Source: Polyangiaceae bacterium
GTDB taxonomy: Bacteria; Myxococcota_A; Polyangia; Polyangiales; Polyangiaceae
Direction of reading: 5' to 3'
Assembly (NCBI GenBank): GCA_020633205.1
Contig: JACKEB010000012.1
Span: forward strand, 930,001-994,000
Length of the DNA: 64,000 bases
Part shown: positions 25,193 through 33,910 of the stretch, in pieces
How the letters are laid out: every line of letters starts with the position of its first letter
Numbering within the stretch: position 1 is the stretch's first letter
The notes under the pieces: model-generated
Told to the model about the DNA's origin: nothing
The model's input: the letters and a program-made list of their open reading frames with translations, nothing else
Database searches by the model: none
Position numbers and translations under genes: made by a program

Positions 25193-25807
25193 ATGCGCGT
25201 CTTCGGCCTCCTATCAGCTCTCATGCTCGCCGCATGTGGCCCGCCCCCATCCGCCTGTGCTCCTGCCACCGCGAGCGTGCCGGCGCAACCGACCGCTGAA
25301 CCCGCGCCCCCCGGCGACGCGGCAAGCGTGCCGCGGAACGCCTCCGCGACCGAAGCGAGGGAGCCGGTGGACCCGAAATCGGAGTCGATCGGCGGATTCT
25401 CGTCAGGCACGACCTCTGACGACGTGATCTCCAAGCTCGGCGAACCCGACAGTCGCCCCGCGCGCGTCGAAGAGGGTGCATCAGGCGAGTTCGTGGTGAG
25501 CTGGAAGTGGCAAGCCCAGGGGATCCTGCTCGAGATGGCGAGCCCCAGCGCCGACGGACCGCTCAGCGTGCGCGGGCTCTCCATCCGCGCACCGAGCCAG
25601 CTCAAGACCTCAAAGGGCATCGGGATCGGCGCGTCGCGTGCCGACGTCGAGCGAGCGTATCAAGGGCTTGGTTGGAAAGCGGGCGACGATGGAATCGCCC
25701 CTCAGCCGAACGAGTTTTTGATCGGCACCGTGTACGGCGGCACACGCTTCCGCTTCGACGGCGACGCCAAGGTGGAGTCAATCGAAGTCGGCGCGTGGGC
25801 TGAGTAG
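25193..25807 (+). CDS. Lipoprotein, tandem paralog 1
   Basis: The signal sequence ends in lipobox LMLAACG, followed by a Pro/Ala-rich linker to about residue 60. The folded part has GGFSSGTTSDDVISKLGEPD and WKWQAQGILLEM, then GIGASRADVERAYQGL and TRFRFDGDAKVESIEVG. The GT-S-x-DDV-x-x-LG-x-P pattern resembles the BamE/SmpA-type helix-turn that senses chain-folding proteins, but I would not assign a function. The next gene is a clear paralog in the same orientation. Confidence 0.7.
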   Translation: MRVFGLLSALMLAACGPPPSACAPATASVPAQPTAEPAPPGDAASVPRNASATEAREPVDPKSESIGGFSSGTTSDDVISKLGEPDSRPARVEEGASGEFVVSWKWQAQGILLEMASPSADGPLSVRGLSIRAPSQLKTSKGIGIGASRADVERAYQGLGWKAGDDGIAPQPNEFLIGTVYGGTRFRFDGDAKVESIEVGAWAE

Positions 25808-25850
25808 TACGCTCAGCCCCATCGGTTTGTGTTCAGCGACTCGAATGTTC

Positions 25851-25897
25851 ACTACCGCGCGGCAAAGGCGTCGACCTAGGCCGAAGGACGGTTGCGC
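25851..25897 (+). promoter_or_regulatory. Conserved upstream segment of lipoprotein 2
   Basis: This is the duplicate of 25110-25160 and contains GCGGCAAAGGCG and GAAGGACGGTTGCG. It lies about 35-80 bases upstream of the paralog start. Confidence 0.4.
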
Positions 25898-25928
25898 AAA
25901 GCGCCTGTCGCGCACACAGTCATGAGTC

Positions 25929-26522
25929 GTGCGTGCCTTCTACATCCTAGCTGGTCTCGTGCTCGCCGCGTGTGGCGCTCCGTCAGCAACCCGCACGCCT
26001 ACCGCACCGCGTCCACCGACGGATGCAAGCGCGGCTCAAGTCGATCCTCCGCGCGCGCCACTGAGCCCTCACGCCAGTGGCACCCCGGAACTCGCCGAGG
26101 GGACGGTTGAGTCAGTTGGTGGATTGTCCCTCGGAACGAGCGCCGATGCGGTGCTCGCCAAGCTGGGCGAGCCCGACGTTCGCGAAGAAGAAGGCGAACA
26201 GGATGACGGCGACGAGTTCGTCGTGCGTTGGGAGTGGCGAGCACGAGGCGTCGTCATCGATATGCTAGGCACCACCCCCGACGGGCCACTCAGCGTGCAC
26301 AGCCTTTGGATCCGCGCGCCGAGCAAGCTCGAGACATCGCGGGGTGTTGGGATCGGCACGCCTCGCGCCGAGGTGGAACGGCTGTACCAAGGGCTCGGCT
26401 CGGATGACGAGGACATGGTCGACCCCAACGAGTTCGTGATGGGCGATCTGGCGGTGGAGACAACCTTCCGCTTCGATGAACACGAAAAGGTGCTGTGGAT
26501 CGCGATCGGCCCGTGGGAGTAG
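25929..26522 (+). CDS. Lipoprotein, tandem paralog 2
   Basis: Start GTG, lipobox LVLAACG and a linker are followed by GGLSLGTSADAVLAKLGEPD, WEWRARGVVIDMLG, GIGTPRAEVERLYQGL and TTFRFDEHEKVLWIAIG. These align along their length with the preceding lipoprotein, at roughly half identity by eye. The more acidic linker (EEEGEQDDGDE) is specific to this copy. Tandem duplication plus divergence is the simplest history. Function is unknown. Confidence 0.7.
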   Translation: MRAFYILAGLVLAACGAPSATRTPTAPRPPTDASAAQVDPPRAPLSPHASGTPELAEGTVESVGGLSLGTSADAVLAKLGEPDVREEEGEQDDGDEFVVRWEWRARGVVIDMLGTTPDGPLSVHSLWIRAPSKLETSRGVGIGTPRAEVERLYQGLGSDDEDMVDPNEFVMGDLAVETTFRFDEHEKVLWIAIGPWE

Positions 26523-26568
26523 TTCCTCCGCCCACGCACCTCGGCACTTTCTTCAACTCTTCAGCGCC

Positions 26569-26997
26569 TCAGGGCTTGGGTTTGTGACCCGTTCTTCGCG
26601 TCGGCGGGCGCGCCCCGCGGCGTCGCTCAGGCTGAGGGACCGATTCGGGAGCTGGCGATTCGCCCGCCCCGGCGCGAGCTTGTAGTTCCGCGAGGTAATC
26701 TCCCAAGCTATCGAAGCTGCCTTCCCAGAACTGCCGGTAAGTCTCGGTCCAGTCCGCAACTTGCTTCAGCGGCGCCGCCTCCAGGCGACACGGGCGCCAC
26801 TGGGCTTCCCTGCCCTGGCTGATCAGCCCGGCTCGCTCCAGCACCCGCAGGTGCTTGGAGATCGCCGGTGCACTCATGCTGAACGGCTCGGAAAGCTCCT
26901 TCACCGTGGCGGAGCCCGCAGCGAGCCGCGCCAAGATGGCCCGCCGCGTTGGGTCTGCGAGCGCTGCGAAAGTGGTACTCAGTGCGTCGGTCGCCAT
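26569..26997 (-). CDS. ArsR-family transcriptional repressor
   Basis: This winged-helix protein begins with the canonical LSTTFAALADPTRRAILARL, then VKELSEPFSMSAPAISKHLR and VLERAGLISQGREAQWRPCR. A basic, proline-rich tail (ERRRGARPPTRRTGHKPK) extends past the usual end of about 110 residues. No metal-binding Cys pair is visible in the recognition helix. The ATG at 26995-26997 overlaps the stop of the SRPBCC gene by one base, so the two form an operon. ArsR-SRPBCC pairs are common and usually autoregulated. Confidence 0.88.
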   Translation of the reverse strand: MATDALSTTFAALADPTRRAILARLAAGSATVKELSEPFSMSAPAISKHLRVLERAGLISQGREAQWRPCRLEAAPLKQVADWTETYRQFWEGSFDSLGDYLAELQARAGAGESPAPESVPQPERRRGARPPTRRTGHKPKP

Positions 26998-27476
26998 CAC
27001 ATCTCCAGGAGGTGTGCCGCCAGCTTGTCGAGGGTCTGGAAGCCGTACTCCACGGCGCCGAATGCGATCTTCTGCGCGCGCAGCTCCGCCGTTGGATGCA
27101 ACTGCCGCAGGGTAACGACCGTCTTTCCGTTGCTCTGCTCGTCGAAGGTGACGGTGACGCGGAAGAGCTCCTCGTCATCGTCCTTGTCTGCGCCGTGGTC
27201 GAACACCAAGAGCTCCGGCTTCCGCACCTCGAGGAACAGCATGCGGTTGCCCCAGTGCGTGCCGTCCGGCGCGACGAAGTCGAATCGCCAGCGCCCCCCC
27301 ACCCGAATGTCGATTTCATGGGTCGTCAGCTCGAAGCCTTTGGGCCCGAACCAGCGCACGATGTGCTCGGGGTTCGTCCACGCCTCGAACACCAGCTCCC
27401 GCGGCGCGTCGTACACCCGCGTGATCACGATTTCCCTGTCCAAAGCCCACTTTTTCTCGCCGATTGCCTGATTCAT
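26997..27476 (-). CDS. SRPBCC (AHSA1-like) domain protein
   Basis: The 159-residue protein shows the AHSA1/START-like pattern: IVITRVYDAPRELVFEAWTN, HIVRWFGPKGFEL, VGGRWRFDFVAPDGTHW, then a helical C-terminus (FGAVEYGFQTLDKLAAHL). These proteins bind hydrophobic ligands; in pairs with ArsR regulators the ligand is generally unknown. It is the promoter-proximal gene, reversing the more usual ArsR-first order. The promoter and operator lie just upstream. Confidence 0.88.
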   Translation of the reverse strand: MNQAIGEKKWALDREIVITRVYDAPRELVFEAWTNPEHIVRWFGPKGFELTTHEIDIRVGGRWRFDFVAPDGTHWGNRMLFLEVRKPELLVFDHGADKDDDEELFRVTVTFDEQSNGKTVVTLRQLHPTAELRAQKIAFGAVEYGFQTLDKLAAHLLEM

Positions 27477-27497
27477 GACCGCCCTCGCCTGCCTCCC

Positions 27498-27518
27498 TTA
27501 ACCTCAAGGTTAATTAAC
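27498..27518. promoter_or_regulatory. Candidate ArsR operator (overlapping palindromes)
   Basis: TTAACC-TCAA-GGTTAA (27498-27513) overlaps the perfect palindrome GTTAATTAAC (27509-27518). The AT-rich dyads stand out in this GC-rich region and lie right at or after the predicted transcription start of the SRPBCC-ArsR operon, the usual position of an ArsR operator. Confidence 0.6.
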
Positions 27519-27526
27519 TCTTCAGT

Positions 27527-27555
27527 TATGTACGCGGGCGCGGGTCACTTGTCAA
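27527..27555 (-). promoter_or_regulatory. Promoter of the SRPBCC-arsR operon
   Basis: On the minus strand a consensus TTGACA (-35) is followed after 17 bases by TACATA (-10), then immediately by the AT-rich dyads. Start of transcription is expected near 27520, about 45 bases before the ATG. Confidence 0.6.
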
Positions 27556-27707
27556 TGCCGACGTCACATGACCAATCAACTGACAGCCCCGTATCACGAT
27601 CGAGAACGACACCTGACACGCCCTCGGCGCACCAGTGTCTCCGCGCGGCAATAACTGAGCGAACCTTGTGCTTACCCCTCTGAAGCGCGCGCAGCGGCGC
27701 CGGCGAG

Positions 27708-28052
27708 CTACTCGAGACTGAAGCGCGCACCGGGAGGAAACACCACCCGGTAGCTCTCCGCGTCGTCCGCATGATCCACGTCGCTGACCGCAACGATCAC
27801 GCCGCACTCACTCAGCGGGTTTCCGAGGATGGGCGAACCGTGGAGCACTTCGAGCACCCGCGACACCGCAGCGTCCGCATCCCGCGTGGTGAGGAAGACC
27901 GTCATGCGCTCGGAGGCTGCCCCGTAGTCGTAGCCGTCTTCGCTGAACAGCTCCGGCCAGCGCTCCACCAAGCGACCGGGAAGCACGTAACGCAGGTCGG
28001 CGTCAGGGTTTGGCAGCGCGGCTGGGTCGAGCTGAATCGCGATCTCGGCCAT
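27708..28052 (-). CDS. Hypothetical small protein
   Basis: The 114-residue acidic soluble protein includes LRYVLPGRLVERWPELFSED, YDYGAASERMTVFLTTRDAD, then AVSRVLEVL and a strand-rich end (CGVIVAVSDVD, YRVVFPPGARF). Size and composition resemble predicted immunity or small regulatory proteins, but I do not recognise a family. It is divergent from the SRPBCC gene at 28150. The 230 bases on its other side, to the SRPBCC-arsR operon, contain that operon's promoter. Confidence 0.55.
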   Translation of the reverse strand: MAEIAIQLDPAALPNPDADLRYVLPGRLVERWPELFSEDGYDYGAASERMTVFLTTRDADAAVSRVLEVLHGSPILGNPLSECGVIVAVSDVDHADDAESYRVVFPPGARFSLE

Positions 28053-28149
28053 GGTCTAGACGCTTACGGTGGTGTCTCGAGTCGCTCCCTCACCCCCAAC
28101 CCGAGAACACGGGGAATGTGCGTAGCACGCAGGTTGTTTTCCACGCCTG

Positions 28150-28602
28150 ATGACCAAGATCAACTCGGGAGCGCCGGTGACCGGTGCGGCGTCGATCCAG
28201 ATAGACGCGATGCCTGATGTCGTGTGGGAGGTGATTAGCGACGTGAACGGCTGGCCAAGCTGGAACCCAGACGTAAGCGGCGCGCAGCTGCTCGGACCGC
28301 TCGCTGTAGGCACCGAGTTTCGCTGGAAGGCGGGGCCTGGAACGATCACGTCCACGCTCCTCGAGGTCGAGCCGCTCCGTGAGATCAGCTGGCGTGGGAA
28401 GAGCCTCGGCGTGAGCGCGTTGCATGTGTGGCGCCTGCGACCGGCGGCGCAGGGCGTGACCCTGGAGGTCGAAGAATCGCTGGAGGGGCTGCCTGCGCGG
28501 TTGTTCCGAGCAAGCCTCAGGCGAACGCTGGAGACCGCACTGCAGAACGGTCTGACTGCAGTCAAACTGGAGGCCGAGCGCCGGGGGAGCTGCGGAGCCT
28601 AG
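28150..28602 (+). CDS. SRPBCC-family (polyketide cyclase-like) protein
   Basis: The 150-residue protein has the family pattern ASIQIDAMPDVVWEVISDVN, WPSWNPDVSGAQLL, GTEFRWKAGPGTITSTLLEV, ISWRGKSLGVSALHVWRL and a long C-terminal helix with basic residues. It probably binds a hydrophobic ligand. It is convergent with the giant kinase gene (9-base gap) and has no obvious operon partner. Confidence 0.8.
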   Translation: MTKINSGAPVTGAASIQIDAMPDVVWEVISDVNGWPSWNPDVSGAQLLGPLAVGTEFRWKAGPGTITSTLLEVEPLREISWRGKSLGVSALHVWRLRPAAQGVTLEVEESLEGLPARLFRASLRRTLETALQNGLTAVKLEAERRGSCGA

Positions 28603-28611
28603 GCGTGAAGG

Positions 28612-31600
28612 TCAAACGAACTCGACGTCGCCCTTCGCCAGCGCGGCAGCGCTGACCCCCTCAGAGCGCTGCTTGGCGCGATCTCGGAGCACCGCTGCGA
28701 CGCGATCCGTGGGGCAACGCTCGATGCACTCATCGAAGCCGCTGATGGCGTCGGCGTAGCGCCCCGCGCGATACGCGCTCAACGCCTTGTCGAAGACAGG
28801 CAGTGTCTGGCGCTTCGCGCTGCGCTGGGCCTCGGGATCGCAATCGAAGACCTCCACGAGCGCCAGAGGATCTTTACGCCCGTGGACCCGTACCTTGCCG
28901 AGCTCCCGTAGGTCGTACGCCGAGGGATTGAGCATGCGCCACATCACCTCTTCCGAGATCAGCACCGGTGCGCCCAGCGTCTTGGTGGCCGCTTCGATGC
29001 GTGCAGTCGCATTCACCGTGTCACCCACTGCGGTGATATCAAGGCGCTCCTCGGAGCCGATCGTGGCCAGCATGACCTGACCCGAGTGCAAGCCAGCGCC
29101 GAGCTGCAGGCTACCGACACCCGGGATATCCCGCTCCCGGTTCATTTCCTCAAGGGAACGCACCATCTCGATCACGGCGTCGACCGCGGCGTCCGCGGCG
29201 CCCATGAAGGACGCCATGATGCCGTCCCCCAGGAACTGGATCACGATCCCTTGATGCTTACGAATGATCGGGCTCATGCGTCCGAAGTATTCGATCAGCA
29301 TGCGATAGCCCTCCTTCGGATCCAGTCGCTCGAAGAGCGCGGTGAAGCCACGGAGGTCGATGAACATCGCGGTGATCTGGTGAGTCGCAGCGTCGCCCAG
29401 CACCAAATCGACCACTCGCTCTCGCCCGAGCGGAGGGAGGAACTCCTTGGGAACGAAGCGCTCGAAGGAAGCAGCCATGCGCCGCGTCTCGTCGTAGAGC
29501 CGGGCGTTCTCGATGGCGACCGCCGCCTGGGTCGAGAGCAGCTCGAGCACCATGAGGCGCTCGGGCGTGAAGGCGCCAGGCACCAAGTTGTTCTCGAGAT
29601 AGACCACGCCGACGCGCTTGCCTTGATACGCGATGGGCACGCAGAGCACCGAGCGTGTGCGCTCCCCGGCGTGTTGGAAGCGGCGATCGTGCCGCGCATC
29701 TTCCACGACCAGCGGCGCGCCTTCGTCGAACACCTGCCGCACCACATTGCTTTGCAATGCGGCCACGTCGTCAATCGGCGTGCCCCGTGGGCAGGGAACG
29801 GCGCCGTCCACATCTTCAGCGACCTCGACCCGCAGCACACCGTCCCGCGCCAACATCAAGAAGCCCTGGGTCGCTCCCGCGTTCTGCATTGCGACGGCGA
29901 GCACGCGCTCGAGCAGCGCGTCGATGCGCATTTCAGACGCCAGTGCCGCAGTGGCCTTGAACAGCGACTGCACATCGAGCGAAAGATCCGAATCGGTCGA
30001 GACTTCAACCGTCGAGGTCAGTGAGCCGGTGGTGACCTCGCTGCTGCGCACGGCGCTGAGGCCCGGATACTCCGCCTCCAGGAAATCGACCTTCGCAGTG
30101 GCGCCCCAGCGTTGATACGCGGCGCGCGCTTCCATCAGGTACGCCCGGGCCACTACCCGACGCCCGCGCTCGGAGTAGAAGCGCCCGCAGAGCTCGCAGG
30201 CGAGCGCCTCGTGCTGCACGAACGCGCCCGCGCGCGCCAGCTCGATCGCCTCGTCGTACTTGTCCATTGCCTTCACGAGGTCGCCTTCGACCCGCGCGCG
30301 TTCCGCGTCGATCAGCGCAACGCGGTGCGCGTGGTTTGCCGCGCAGAAACCGCTCCAGAGCTCCAGCATGGCGCGGTGCTCGTCGACTCCAGCCAACAGC
30401 GCGGCGCGCTCTTCGTCGCTTACGCTGCTACACAGCTGTAGCGATGCCAGCGCGCCGTAAAAGCGACACGCCACGAGCATGAAGGTCGCGGGCACGGCGT
30501 CCCCGTGCTCGAGCCCACGTGCAGCCGCTTCCGCTGCCCCGGCGTAGTCCGCGAACAGGAAGCGAACCTTTGCTGCCATGGCGTAGGTGACGGCGACGCC
30601 GCTCCGGTAGTTGATCGCCTGATAGCCCTCGATGGCCTGATCTTCGTGAAAGTCCGGACCGATCAAGCGCGTAGGGTCCGCTGCGCGCCCGGTGAGGTTC
30701 TCGATCGCCTGACGGATCTGCACCATCACGTGCGCGGCTGCGTCCTGCTGCAGCTCGAAGCACACCCCGACGTACGTCGCGAACTCCTTGCGCAGGTGTT
30801 CGAGCTCAACACCGGCCCAGAACGCGCTCGCGAGGTGGATCTGGATCCCCCAGCAGCCGTATTCGACGTCGCCGTTGTCCATCCCGAGCAGGTAGACCTC
30901 ACGCTGGTCCTCCAGCGTCTCCCGTAGCGGCAGATTCCAGATGCGGGTGAAGCCGAAGATCAGGTGGTGGGGGCGAGGGCGCAGCGAACGGTCACCGAAG
31001 CGATCCAGGAGCAGCAACGCAAGCTCCGACTGCTTATAGGCAATGTCGCAGAGATTGATGGCTGACAAGAACAGCCCGAATAGTCCAAAGCCGTAGGCTG
31101 ACTGCCGCGCGACGCCTTTCCGCACGGACATGTCGACCATGTCGAAGGCGAGCAGCGCCAAGAGGCGCGGACGCGCGAGGAACGCGGCGGCGCTGACCGC
31201 CACCTCCAGGCGCATGATCGCGAGGCCGACAGGATCCTGTGTCTCGGGTAGCGCGGCGATCTCGTCGTTCGGGCGATTGTTCAGCAGCCCGAGGGTAGCC
31301 ACCAAGCCACGCTCCACGTCTTCTGCGGTCGGGTCTGCGATCAGCGTGTGACCCAGCGTGGCCAGGGTCTCGAGGGCGAGCTCCAACGCCTCGATAGCCT
31401 TCTGCCGCCCGACCAGCGACAACGCCCGGACCTCTTGGGCCCGGAAGCTGTCGAGAGGCGAGCGGGAATGCTTCAAGACCTCGTCGGCAGCTTGATCCAT
31501 CGCGTCGGAGTCGCCTGTTAGATAGGCGGCGCGCGCGGATTCCACGCCCACGTCGAGGGCATACGCATAGTCGCGCTCCCAGGCTTCTTTGCCGCTCAAA

Positions 31601-33906
31601 GCGGCCGCACGCCGGAAGTACGTGTAGCCATGAGCGTAAGCAGCGGACTGCAGCGCACGCTGGCCAGCCGCGTAGTTGAGTCGGGAGACTCGATCTCGGG
31701 CGACGGTGTCTTTGATCAGCTCCGTCGCCTCGTTGAAGTGCTCGACGATGTCGAACAGGTGGTAGTCGAGCTCCTCTTCGCTGAGGCCGTCGAGTAACGC
31801 CCAGCCCAGCTTCAGATGCGTTTCCCTTCGGATCCGATCGGGGATCAGCGAGTAAGCCGCCTGCTGGATGCGGTCGTGGCTGAAACGGAACTCGAAGTTT
31901 GGCACGTCGCCGTCACTGGCTTCCCAGTACGCGGAGCCTTCTGGACGAATCAGGTCCTCGTCGAGGGCCTCTCGAAGCGCGCTCTGCACCTGACGGGCAG
32001 TTTGACCGAGCAGGCTGACCAGCGTGCCCAGCGCGAAGCGGCTGCCAATCACGGACCCGAGCTGAAGCACATCGCGCGTCGCCGGCGCCAGCGTGCCGAT
32101 CGCCTTGCACATGAAGTCGACGACGTTCTCCGTTACGTCGAGCACCTGGAGCTGTTCGATATCCCAGGTCCAGCGTGCGCCGACGGGGTCATACGAGAGC
32201 AACCGATTCTGATGCAGCGACTCCAGAAAGCGGTTCAGGAAGAACGGGTTGCCTCGAGTCTTCGCCAGGCAAAGCTCGGCGAACTCGCCAACTTCTTCTG
32301 AACTTCGGCCAGTGGTGTCAGCGAGCAGCGCGGCGACGTGATCCAGGCGCAACGGGCCAAGCTGGATGTCGCGGACGACCACACTGGCCTCACGCATCTC
32401 GCGCACGATCTGGGTAACCGGGTGCGCTTCATTCACCTCGTTGTCGCGGTAGGCGCCGATGAAGAGGACGTGGGAGATCTCGCGGTCGCTGGCCAGTGAC
32501 TTGATCAAACGCAAGGACGGCAGATCCGCCCACTGCAGGTCGTCCAAGAACATGATCAGCGGGTGCTTCGGGCCGGAAATCGCCCTCACGAAGTGGCGCA
32601 TGGTGCGCCGCAACCGGTTCTCACCCTCGGTGGACGACACCTGAGCCAACACGGGTTGAGGCCCGATCAGGGTCTCGACTTCTTGGACCAGATCCGTCAG
32701 CACACGGCCGTTGGCGCCGACCGCCTCGAGGATCTGGCCTTTGAACGCCGAGCGAGTCGCTTCGTCCTCTCGCAGGATCTGCGTTACTACCGCACGGAAA
32801 GCTTGGGCGAGGGAGTCGTAAGGCACGCCGTGCTTGAATTGGTCGCACTTGCCGCTGCCGAACACGCCCTTGCACTCGAGGATCGAGCGCTGAACCTCGT
32901 TGACCAGGGTGGTCTTGCCAATCCCCGAATAGCCGGCGACCAGCAGCGCTTCCGTAGCGCCTGCCGCGACCCGCTGGAAAGCCCCCAGCAACGCCGCCGT
33001 CTCCCGTCGACGACCGTAGAGCGTCTGCGGGATGACGAAGCGCTCGTGCTGATCGCGGGTTCCAAGCTCGAACTCGCCAATGTGCCCGCTCTCCTCGAGC
33101 ATCGCTTTCGCCCGCTCGAGGTCGAACAACAGACCGCTGGCGCTCTGGTAGCGATCATCGGCGCGCTTCTCCAAGAGCCGCATCACGACCCTGGAGAGCG
33201 GCTCCGGGACCTCTGCGTCCACCTCGTGGGGAGCGAGCGGGGTCTTCGCGATGTGCGCGTGCACGTATTCGAGGGTGTCGCTCGCAGCAAACGGCAACTC
33301 GCCCGTCAACAGCTCATACAGCGTGATCCCAAGCGAATATAGATCCGTGCGGTAATCCAACACCACGTTCATGCGCCCGGTTTGCTCGGGAGACATATAC
33401 GCCGGTGTTCCCCGCACGGTGCTGGTGGTCTGGGCTTCCACCGACTCCCGACGCAGCATGCTGCTGATCCCGAAGTCGATCAGCTTGACCTGCCCCGTCT
33501 CGGGGTTCCGCACGATATTGCTCGGGTTGATGTCCTTGTGGACGATCTGGCGTTCGTGCACCACGGCCAGCGCCCGAGTCACCGCGACCGCAATCTCCAG
33601 GCACTCCGCCAGGGAGGGTCGGGCGTCCGCAATCTGAGAAGCCAGCGAACTGGCGCCGAAGTCCTCGACGATCAGCCGTACCACGCCCTCCTCTTGCTCG
33701 ATGCCGAGCGCCCGCACCACGCCGTCAGAGGCGGCGAGGTTCGTGAGGTCGAGCTCCCGCTGCAGCGCGGCTATCTGCTCAGCCGACGGGTAGAGTTTGC
33801 GTAGTTGCTTGACCACCACCGCTTCGCCGTCGGGCTCTCGGACGCCGCGGAACACGACCGAGTCGGCGCCGTCGCGAAGTCGCTGAAGGGTGCGGTGGGT
33901 CGTCAT
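28612..33906 (-). CDS. Giant Ser/Thr kinase-ATPase-GAF-adenylate/guanylate cyclase fusion
   Basis: The 1764 residues comprise: a protein kinase domain at about 10-265 (VVVKQL, catalytic IVHKDINPSN, IDFGISS, RGTPAYMSPEQ); an AAA-type ATPase from about 298 (YGRRRETAALLG, Walker A GYSGIGKT, LIMFLDDLQWAD); a long helical repeat region; a GAF domain at about 1311-1470; a class III cyclase from about 1511 (metal-binding Asp in FIDLRGFT and FLGDGIMASF, then AVGDTVNATARIEA); and a short TPR-like tail. The kinase HRD motif is HKD. The kinase and cyclase residues look intact, so this protein could phosphorylate targets and make cyclic nucleotide. Related fusions usually end in a histidine kinase. The ATG at 33904-33906 begins 4 bases after the lipoxygenase stop, so it is cotranscribed with two lipoxygenases. 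Confidence 0.9.
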   Translation of the reverse strand: MTTHRTLQRLRDGADSVVFRGVREPDGEAVVVKQLRKLYPSAEQIAALQRELDLTNLAASDGVVRALGIEQEEGVVRLIVEDFGASSLASQIADARPSLAECLEIAVAVTRALAVVHERQIVHKDINPSNIVRNPETGQVKLIDFGISSMLRRESVEAQTTSTVRGTPAYMSPEQTGRMNVVLDYRTDLYSLGITLYELLTGELPFAASDTLEYVHAHIAKTPLAPHEVDAEVPEPLSRVVMRLLEKRADDRYQSASGLLFDLERAKAMLEESGHIGEFELGTRDQHERFVIPQTLYGRRRETAALLGAFQRVAAGATEALLVAGYSGIGKTTLVNEVQRSILECKGVFGSGKCDQFKHGVPYDSLAQAFRAVVTQILREDEATRSAFKGQILEAVGANGRVLTDLVQEVETLIGPQPVLAQVSSTEGENRLRRTMRHFVRAISGPKHPLIMFLDDLQWADLPSLRLIKSLASDREISHVLFIGAYRDNEVNEAHPVTQIVREMREASVVVRDIQLGPLRLDHVAALLADTTGRSSEEVGEFAELCLAKTRGNPFFLNRFLESLHQNRLLSYDPVGARWTWDIEQLQVLDVTENVVDFMCKAIGTLAPATRDVLQLGSVIGSRFALGTLVSLLGQTARQVQSALREALDEDLIRPEGSAYWEASDGDVPNFEFRFSHDRIQQAAYSLIPDRIRRETHLKLGWALLDGLSEEELDYHLFDIVEHFNEATELIKDTVARDRVSRLNYAAGQRALQSAAYAHGYTYFRRAAALSGKEAWERDYAYALDVGVESARAAYLTGDSDAMDQAADEVLKHSRSPLDSFRAQEVRALSLVGRQKAIEALELALETLATLGHTLIADPTAEDVERGLVATLGLLNNRPNDEIAALPETQDPVGLAIMRLEVAVSAAAFLARPRLLALLAFDMVDMSVRKGVARQSAYGFGLFGLFLSAINLCDIAYKQSELALLLLDRFGDRSLRPRPHHLIFGFTRIWNLPLRETLEDQREVYLLGMDNGDVEYGCWGIQIHLASAFWAGVELEHLRKEFATYVGVCFELQQDAAAHVMVQIRQAIENLTGRAADPTRLIGPDFHEDQAIEGYQAINYRSGVAVTYAMAAKVRFLFADYAGAAEAAARGLEHGDAVPATFMLVACRFYGALASLQLCSSVSDEERAALLAGVDEHRAMLELWSGFCAANHAHRVALIDAERARVEGDLVKAMDKYDEAIELARAGAFVQHEALACELCGRFYSERGRRVVARAYLMEARAAYQRWGATAKVDFLEAEYPGLSAVRSSEVTTGSLTSTVEVSTDSDLSLDVQSLFKATAALASEMRIDALLERVLAVAMQNAGATQGFLMLARDGVLRVEVAEDVDGAVPCPRGTPIDDVAALQSNVVRQVFDEGAPLVVEDARHDRRFQHAGERTRSVLCVPIAYQGKRVGVVYLENNLVPGAFTPERLMVLELLSTQAAVAIENARLYDETRRMAASFERFVPKEFLPPLGRERVVDLVLGDAATHQITAMFIDLRGFTALFERLDPKEGYRMLIEYFGRMSPIIRKHQGIVIQFLGDGIMASFMGAADAAVDAVIEMVRSLEEMNRERDIPGVGSLQLGAGLHSGQVMLATIGSEERLDITAVGDTVNATARIEAATKTLGAPVLISEEVMWRMLNPSAYDLRELGKVRVHGRKDPLALVEVFDCDPEAQRSAKRQTLPVFDKALSAYRAGRYADAISGFDECIERCPTDRVAAVLRDRAKQRSEGVSAAALAKGDVEFV

Positions 33907-33910
33907 TGGA

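Noticed and set aside
29086..30024. Plus-strand 312-residue frame inside the giant kinase
   Set aside because: Low-complexity shadow; GAF and cyclase domains lie on the minus strand.
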